Shown here one piece after another: positions 59,733 to 64,000 of a DNA stretch of 64,000 nucleotides. The translations under genes were made by a program, and so were the position numbers. Within the stretch, counting starts at the first letter, position 1, and each line of letters begins with the position of its first letter. Under the pieces are notes generated by a model. That model had not been told where the DNA came from, made no database searches, and worked only from the letters and a program-made list of their open reading frames with translations. Source of the stretch: Alistipes sp. (lineage in GTDB: Bacteria; Bacteroidota; Bacteroidia; Bacteroidales; Rikenellaceae); the NCBI GenBank assembly GCA_017936685.1, contig JAGBFA010000011.1:1-64000 (forward strand). The letters run 5' to 3'.

Positions 59733-62078
59733 TCAGTCGCGCATCACCCGCTGGAAACGGCATTGCGCAACCTCCGTCTGCGGATCGTAACTGTCGATGG
59801 CCGCCAATGTGAAGAGCGACGACGACTCGCCCGCCGAGAGGCGGAACCACGAGCGTATGTCGGCCCCGCCGCTCTCCAAGTCGAAGAGGTCGGCATACTC
59901 CGCCGGCGAGAGCCGCACGCCGCATGCGAACGTCTGCCGCTCGGCCTCGCTGCGCAGCATGGCATCGTAGTAGCGGTGCAGTCCCGTCAGCGAGTCGCGG
60001 TCCTCGAAGCAGAGCGTGAATCCCTCGTTCAGCTCGTCGCCCGCGAAGTGGAACGCCGCCAGCGGATAACCCTCGTCCGTGATGGGATAGCCCCACCTCT
60101 CGCCCTCGGGCAGCTGTCCCATGCCGGCGTAGATCACTATGCGCGGCGTGATGCCCGCCTCTTCGGCCTCCGAGTCGCGGTCGCCGGCACGTATCACCGC
60201 GGCCGAGGGTGCGGCGCGGCACATCTGCCTCTGCGATACGCTCGGGTGGAACAGCGGGTTGAGATGCGTCTTCCGTCCGAGCAGTGTGCCATAGCCCTCG
60301 GTGGCGAACGTCCACTGTCCTAACTCGTTGCCGTCCGCCGCGCCGAAGCGTCCCACCACGCCGTCGCCATCGCCGTAACGCCACGTTTGCAGCTCGTGCC
60401 TGCCGAGCATCGTGTCGCTCCACCGCTGCTCGCCCGAGGTCAGCTGCCGGCCGCGCCAATCCTCCGTGTGTCGCCCGAAGAAGTCGTCGTAAGGCTCTAT
60501 GTAGACCTTGCGTGCGTTCTTGTCGGAGTATATATGCAGGTTGAACATGTGGCACAGGGCCTCTATCACCTCCGACTGCCTTACTTTGTGGCACGCCACG
60601 TCGGCAAACGATACGACCGATCCGTATCCCGCCTCGCCCGAGAATATCGGGCGCAGCGTGCATCGCTCCGAGAGCGTCAGCTGCTGCCCCTCCTCCGCAC
60701 CGTGGAAGTAGATGAAGTTGAACGCCTTGGGTGACGATGGCGACAGCTGCTCGGGCGGCGTGCGCACCCTCAGCTCCACGTCGCGCGTGCCGCACTCCTC
60801 GATGTATCCGTCGTACAGTGCCCAGTCGCCGTCGTATGGCCGGTATGTCGTCTCGCCGCTGCGGCACACCGTCAGCGGCAGGTCGGCCGCCACGTCGGAG
60901 GGCGTGGTTATCAGCGCGGTGCGTGAGGCGAACGATATCGATCCGCCCAACCGGTATTTGTCGCCCGTCTTGTGGCCGAACACCACCGCGCGATACTGGA
61001 ACAGCGGCTGCAACTGCCCCCGCCTATCCTCGAACGGGTTTGCCAACCCTATGTCGATGTCGCAGTCGCGGTCGATGTGCACCGCGTCGAACCCCCGCAG
61101 CCGCGTGCGCGAGGCTATGCGGTACTCGGTCGCATACTTTATGTAGTATTCGAACCCCACGCATATCTCTCTTGTCGGCTTGAACTGCGGCCGGCTGTCG
61201 GGGAACGACATGCAGCCTCCTGTCGAGAACAATCCGCTGCGCACCTCCCCCGGCTCGACGTCGGTCGGCGGTGTCACCGTGTCGACGAAGGCTCCGATGT
61301 TCGATGCGAACTTCGGCTCCCATGCGTAGACTATGCCCTCGGCATCGGCCGTAGCGGTTGCCGCCGCCTGCCGCCCGGCCAGGAAGTCCATCTTGGCACG
61401 CGCCGCCGCGGCATCGACATCTTCGTATGCGCCGCTCATGTAGAGGCTCCTGAACAGGCGGCTCTGCATGAACTCGCTGCACAGCTCGTATCCGGCACTC
61501 TCGAATATCGATCTGAGGATCGCCTCCACCGACAGAAACGGGTGGTACTCCTGCGGCATGAGCATCTGCTGAGGCAGCAGCAGCCCCTCGGCCGTCGAGT
61601 CCGACGAGTAGCTGTCGCGCACCACGGGTAAGAATCTTACGGCCTTGTCGCCATGCCATGTCGAGGCTATGCCGGCCGAGTCGAGCAATGTTGAAAATGC
61701 CACCTCGGAGTCCCGTAGCATCGTCAGCGACGCGCTCCTGGCCCACTCGGCACCGCCGTCGCGGATCATCACGTCGTAATATGTCTGCCCCTCGGCGCGC
61801 ACCACGCTGCGCAGCGTGGCCGTGCCCCTGAGCAGCTCCACCCCGTCGACCTCGACCGAGGCCGTGTGCAGCCGCGAGTTGAACCGCTCCGGGGAGTGTA
61901 TGTCGTCGGCGTTGCACATCAGCCGGTCGGTGACCGTCGTCGAGGGCAGCCTCACGGTCAGCGACCGCCCCTCGCGCCACGCCTGCATATCGGTCAGCGT
62001 CCCGGCATCGTAGGCCATGTTTATGCGCTGCGAGGCCACCGGCTCGCACGCCCCTCCGTCCAATATCACGCGTATCAT
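59733..62078 (-). CDS. Large phage structural protein, probably tail or baseplate
   Basis: 781 aa from MIRVILDGGACEPV. Beta-rich, with RINMAYDAGTLTDMQAWREGRSL and LHTASVEVDGVELLRGTATLRSV near the N-terminus and VSFADVACHKVRQSEVIEALCHMFNLHIYSD in the middle, the last resembling tail-associated proteins in Bacteroidales prophages. Not firmly assigned. The start overlaps the upstream stop in an ATGA and is preceded by GGAGGT, an unusually strong Shine-Dalgarno for this phylum. Confidence 0.72.
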   Translation of the reverse strand: MIRVILDGGACEPVASQRINMAYDAGTLTDMQAWREGRSLTVRLPSTTVTDRLMCNADDIHSPERFNSRLHTASVEVDGVELLRGTATLRSVVRAEGQTYYDVMIRDGGAEWARSASLTMLRDSEVAFSTLLDSAGIASTWHGDKAVRFLPVVRDSYSSDSTAEGLLLPQQMLMPQEYHPFLSVEAILRSIFESAGYELCSEFMQSRLFRSLYMSGAYEDVDAAAARAKMDFLAGRQAAATATADAEGIVYAWEPKFASNIGAFVDTVTPPTDVEPGEVRSGLFSTGGCMSFPDSRPQFKPTREICVGFEYYIKYATEYRIASRTRLRGFDAVHIDRDCDIDIGLANPFEDRRGQLQPLFQYRAVVFGHKTGDKYRLGGSISFASRTALITTPSDVAADLPLTVCRSGETTYRPYDGDWALYDGYIEECGTRDVELRVRTPPEQLSPSSPKAFNFIYFHGAEEGQQLTLSERCTLRPIFSGEAGYGSVVSFADVACHKVRQSEVIEALCHMFNLHIYSDKNARKVYIEPYDDFFGRHTEDWRGRQLTSGEQRWSDTMLGRHELQTWRYGDGDGVVGRFGAADGNELGQWTFATEGYGTLLGRKTHLNPLFHPSVSQRQMCRAAPSAAVIRAGDRDSEAEEAGITPRIVIYAGMGQLPEGERWGYPITDEGYPLAAFHFAGDELNEGFTLCFEDRDSLTGLHRYYDAMLRSEAERQTFACGVRLSPAEYADLFDLESGGADIRSWFRLSAGESSSLFTLAAIDSYDPQTEVAQCRFQRVMRD

Positions 62079-63043
62079 CTCACACCTCCTTCCCATCTTA
62101 TCTCCGCCTCCAACTCCATGCAGGCCAGCTGTTGAGGCTCGGGGTAGTCGGCGCGGCGCGTGAGCAGCCGCAGCGGCTCCGTCTTCTCGGCCGTCATTGT
62201 CCACACATGCGGAGAGAACAGCACCTCGTGCAGCGCGTCGTACTGCCGCCGCGTTTGGTAGGCCGACGTGAGCCGAACCCTGTGGCTACCGCCCGCGAGC
62301 CGTGCCGTCACGCCCTCCGTCGTCTCGGCCTCGGCCACCTGCGCCTCGGCTTCGATCGGGCGGCACAGCGGATAGGTGTGGCACTCCAACCCGCCCATGC
62401 GGTTGTACCACATCACGCGCCGCCCCTCGGCCGTCGCCGGCACCACGGTGTACTCTATCGTGCCCAACAGAGAGCCGTCGCCGTAGAATGTCACCGCAAT
62501 GCGCTGCGTGCCTGAGGGGAGATCCTCCGTTCGGAGGAAGAAATCGCACGGCGTGGCATCTGTCAGAGTGTATATCTCCCTGCTATGGTGCTGCCCCTCG
62601 CCGCACGTCTCCACCACAGCCGTCAGCGACTCTTCTGCGTAGAGCGTCACCGCATCTGTCTCGCCCGCGGATATTATCCTCTGCCGCGCCTGCGTTGTCA
62701 TCATCGCCGCCTGCGAGGGGTCGTATGCCGCCCTGAACACCCTGCGCGGCTCGCTCTTCACACCTGCGGCATCTACGCTCACCGTCACGGCACCCTCTGC
62801 ATAGACGAACCCTGTGCGGGAGGGTATGTAAGGAGTCCTGTTTATCTCCTTTCTCAGATACGGCGCAATATCCGTCTCCGCCTGCGTGATCCCGTACAAC
62901 ATCTTGCGGCCTAACGTATCTCCGCTCTCCTCGTCCGTTATCGTCACCTCGACATCTGTCGCCTCTGCCGATTCCGTATCTATCTTGTATATCAACGTCC
63001 CGCCCCATGACGAGCCGTTGTTTGGTATCTCTATAAACTTCAT
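62075..63043 (-). CDS. Phage structural protein of unknown function
   Basis: 322 aa. Begins MKFIEIPNNGSSWGGTLIYKI, a beta-rich protein with VEVTITDEESGDTLGRKMLYG and a C-terminal half including TARLAGGSHRVRLTSAYQTRRQYDALHEVLFSP (given in part). Likely a tail or baseplate part encoded with the 781-aa protein, to which it is coupled by an ATGA overlap. No family name can be given. Confidence 0.7.
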   Translation of the reverse strand: MKFIEIPNNGSSWGGTLIYKIDTESAEATDVEVTITDEESGDTLGRKMLYGITQAETDIAPYLRKEINRTPYIPSRTGFVYAEGAVTVSVDAAGVKSEPRRVFRAAYDPSQAAMMTTQARQRIISAGETDAVTLYAEESLTAVVETCGEGQHHSREIYTLTDATPCDFFLRTEDLPSGTQRIAVTFYGDGSLLGTIEYTVVPATAEGRRVMWYNRMGGLECHTYPLCRPIEAEAQVAEAETTEGVTARLAGGSHRVRLTSAYQTRRQYDALHEVLFSPHVWTMTAEKTEPLRLLTRRADYPEPQQLACMELEAEIRWEGGVR

Positions 63044-63059
63044 ATCTCTTGTTTTTTTT

Positions 63060-63177
63060 CGTGAAAAGTCATCATTTCCTGCGCCTCGTTCAAGTCCGCA
63101 AATGGGCAGTACACTCAGTACAGCCCATCTGCGTCCTTTTCACGTGCGGCTTGTAACTAATGCCTTTTGACGAAAAA
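63060..63177 (+). repeat. R1 structured repeat, copy 20
   Basis: The left end is 17 bases upstream of the 322-aa phage gene start. Inner stem ATGGGCaGTAC/GTACaGCCCAT; outer arm AAAAGTCAT pairs with ATGCCTTTT except at one position. Confidence 0.83.
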
Positions 63178-63188
63178 ATTTTCTTTTT

Positions 63189-63304
63189 CGTGAAAAGCGG
63201 CATTCTGCTGCCGCGCCTTGTTGCTCGACAATGGGCAGTACGCCGAGTACAGCCCATCGTCTCGCGCCTGCGGTGCGTTGCATAATACCACTTTTGACGA
63301 AAAA
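63189..63304 (+). repeat. R1 structured repeat, copy 21
   Basis: Tandem to copy 20 after 11 bases. Inner stem GGGCaGTAC/GTACaGCCC; right arm ACCACTTTT has one change from ACCGCTTTT. Confidence 0.85.
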
Positions 63305-63559
63305 AAAGGTTGTGGTACTTTGTGTGCTGTCATTCTGAACGTAGTGAACCGACGCCAAGTCGAGGGCAGAAAGAGCTTGCTCTTTTTTGCCGAGACGCGA
63401 AGGAGGAAGACCGCAGGTCAAGAATCTGGTTGTGGAATATGTGCGTGGGCGGCATAGCCACCGTCCTGTCATTCTGAGGAGGACGGAACGTCCGACGTGA
63501 GAATCTCTCTTTTTGGTAGACATGCTCCTGTTCGACCGCCGCGCTCCCGACCGCAAGAC

Positions 63560-63964
63560 TCAGAATATCGTCTCCACGTCGGCCGTGACGACGATCTCTA
63601 CGCCGGCGTCGGGGCGCAGGCCGCAGCTGCGGGTCTTGATGCGAAGCTCCGCGACGAGCGCGGCGAACGGCTCCTGCGAAAGCTCCGAAAAGATCGTCAG
63701 CGCATCGTCCTGCAAGCTGTCGGCCGTGCTCGCCGCCTCGGTGTTGTCTGTCCGCAGACGGCGGCGGGAAAGGTATAGCGTCAGCGAGTATGTCGCCCGT
63801 CCGTGGCGGCGGCCGTCCACCATGCACAGCGTCGGCGGCAGCAGCCATGCGGCGGCCTCGCCGCTCTTGTCGCACAGTGCCCGCTGCACGGTGCCCGTGC
63901 CGAAGAGGTAGTTGTGACCGCGGCAGATGCGCGACATCGCCTCCGTGATTTTTTTACTGTTCAT
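63560..63964 (-). CDS. Phage-module protein of unknown function
   Basis: 134 aa. MNSKKITEAMSRICRGHNYLFGTGTVQRALCDKSGE at the start, given in part; then a beta-rich part with GRATYSLTLYLSRRRL and VEIVVTADVETIF. Not recognised; its size and position suit a tail-completion or minor tail protein. It is the last complete gene before the window edge, and the operon presumably continues beyond 64000, where terminase genes may lie. Confidence 0.62.
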   Translation of the reverse strand: MNSKKITEAMSRICRGHNYLFGTGTVQRALCDKSGEAAAWLLPPTLCMVDGRRHGRATYSLTLYLSRRRLRTDNTEAASTADSLQDDALTIFSELSQEPFAALVAELRIKTRSCGLRPDAGVEIVVTADVETIF

Positions 63965-64000
63965 AGTCGTGCGTTTGTTTGCTGTTTTGCGGTCGCAGGA

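Larger units (their letters stand above)
63044..63559. repeat. Repeat block inside the phage module (3)
   Basis: Two R1 elements (63060-63177, 63189-63304), a long-form R2 unit (about 63326-63437) whose internal hairpin is GCAGAAAGAGC/TCTTTTTTGC in place of AGAAGAAG/CTTCTTCT, and an R2 left half (about 63465-63510) plus an abbreviated right half. It separates two co-oriented phage genes. Confidence 0.8.

Overview
The window looks like a chromosome segment of a Bacteroidales bacterium, GC-rich and Alistipes/Rikenellaceae-like; the genus is an inference. The evidence is promoters of the Bacteroidetes form (TTG, about 19 bases, TAnnTTTG) before many genes, a short RpoD of about 287 aa without region 1.1, RpsA with six S1 repeats, FolC/Lnt/RecG/ProS of Bacteroidetes type, many lipoproteins with an N-terminal lipobox, and a radical SAM/lipoprotein pair of the kind known from gut Bacteroidales.

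Layout: 0.8-3.4 kb (-) M16 protease pair; 3.8-6.7 kb (-) lnt-folC; 7.3-9.6 kb (-) secreted protein, Xer recombinase, hpf; 10.9-13.2 kb (+) TPM protein, a paralogous-domain lipoprotein-like protein and LemA; 13.7-14.8 kb (+) rpsF-rpsR-rplI; 15.6-19.2 kb (-) zinc-ribbon coiled-coil protein and recG; 19.2-21.2 kb (-) two lipoproteins and a radical SAM/SPASM protein; 21.3-24.7 kb (+) acyltransferase-like membrane protein, ispG, recO; 25.1-28.9 kb (-) FadL-type porin, 5-formyl-THF cyclo-ligase, two related lipoproteins; 29.2-31.0 kb (+) rpsA; tRNA-Thr(CGU); 31.8-33.2 kb CstA; 33.6-37.1 kb three lipoproteins; 37.3-41.7 kb maf, S46 dipeptidyl-peptidase, YidE-like transporter; tRNA-Leu(GAG); 43-45.5 kb proS and a CDF cation exporter; 45.8-46.6 kb ECF sigma factor plus a small ORF; 47.3-49.5 kb (-) ATPase and rpoD; 50.1-51.2 kb rplY-pth; 51.3-53.1 kb (-) barrel protein and galE; 53.6 kb to the end (-) phage structural and lysis genes that continue past the window.

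The most striking thing is not a gene. About 21 near-complete copies of a ~116-base element (called R1 here) lie between genes, in both orientations, always with the same end toward the neighbouring gene. Its outer arms and an inner hairpin change sequence in a compensating way from copy to copy, so base pairing is what is kept. R1 is usually followed by a second mosaic repeat (R2, built from CATTCTGA...GAATCT units with variable hairpin cores), and there are two copies of a third (R3). Together they fill nearly every intergenic gap over 300 bases, including gaps inside the phage module. Other regulatory oddities are an ATPase gene framed by 68-base direct repeats that hold three TACA-N5-TGTA palindromes over its promoter, a 14-base perfect inverted repeat bracketing the ECF sigma promoter, a duplicated promoter before proS, and three 33-base-phased repeats before rpsF.

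Limits: all calls come from reading motifs and alignments by eye. Family names for the phage proteins and lipoproteins are tentative, starts are chosen from signal peptides, overlaps and promoters, and no database search was run.
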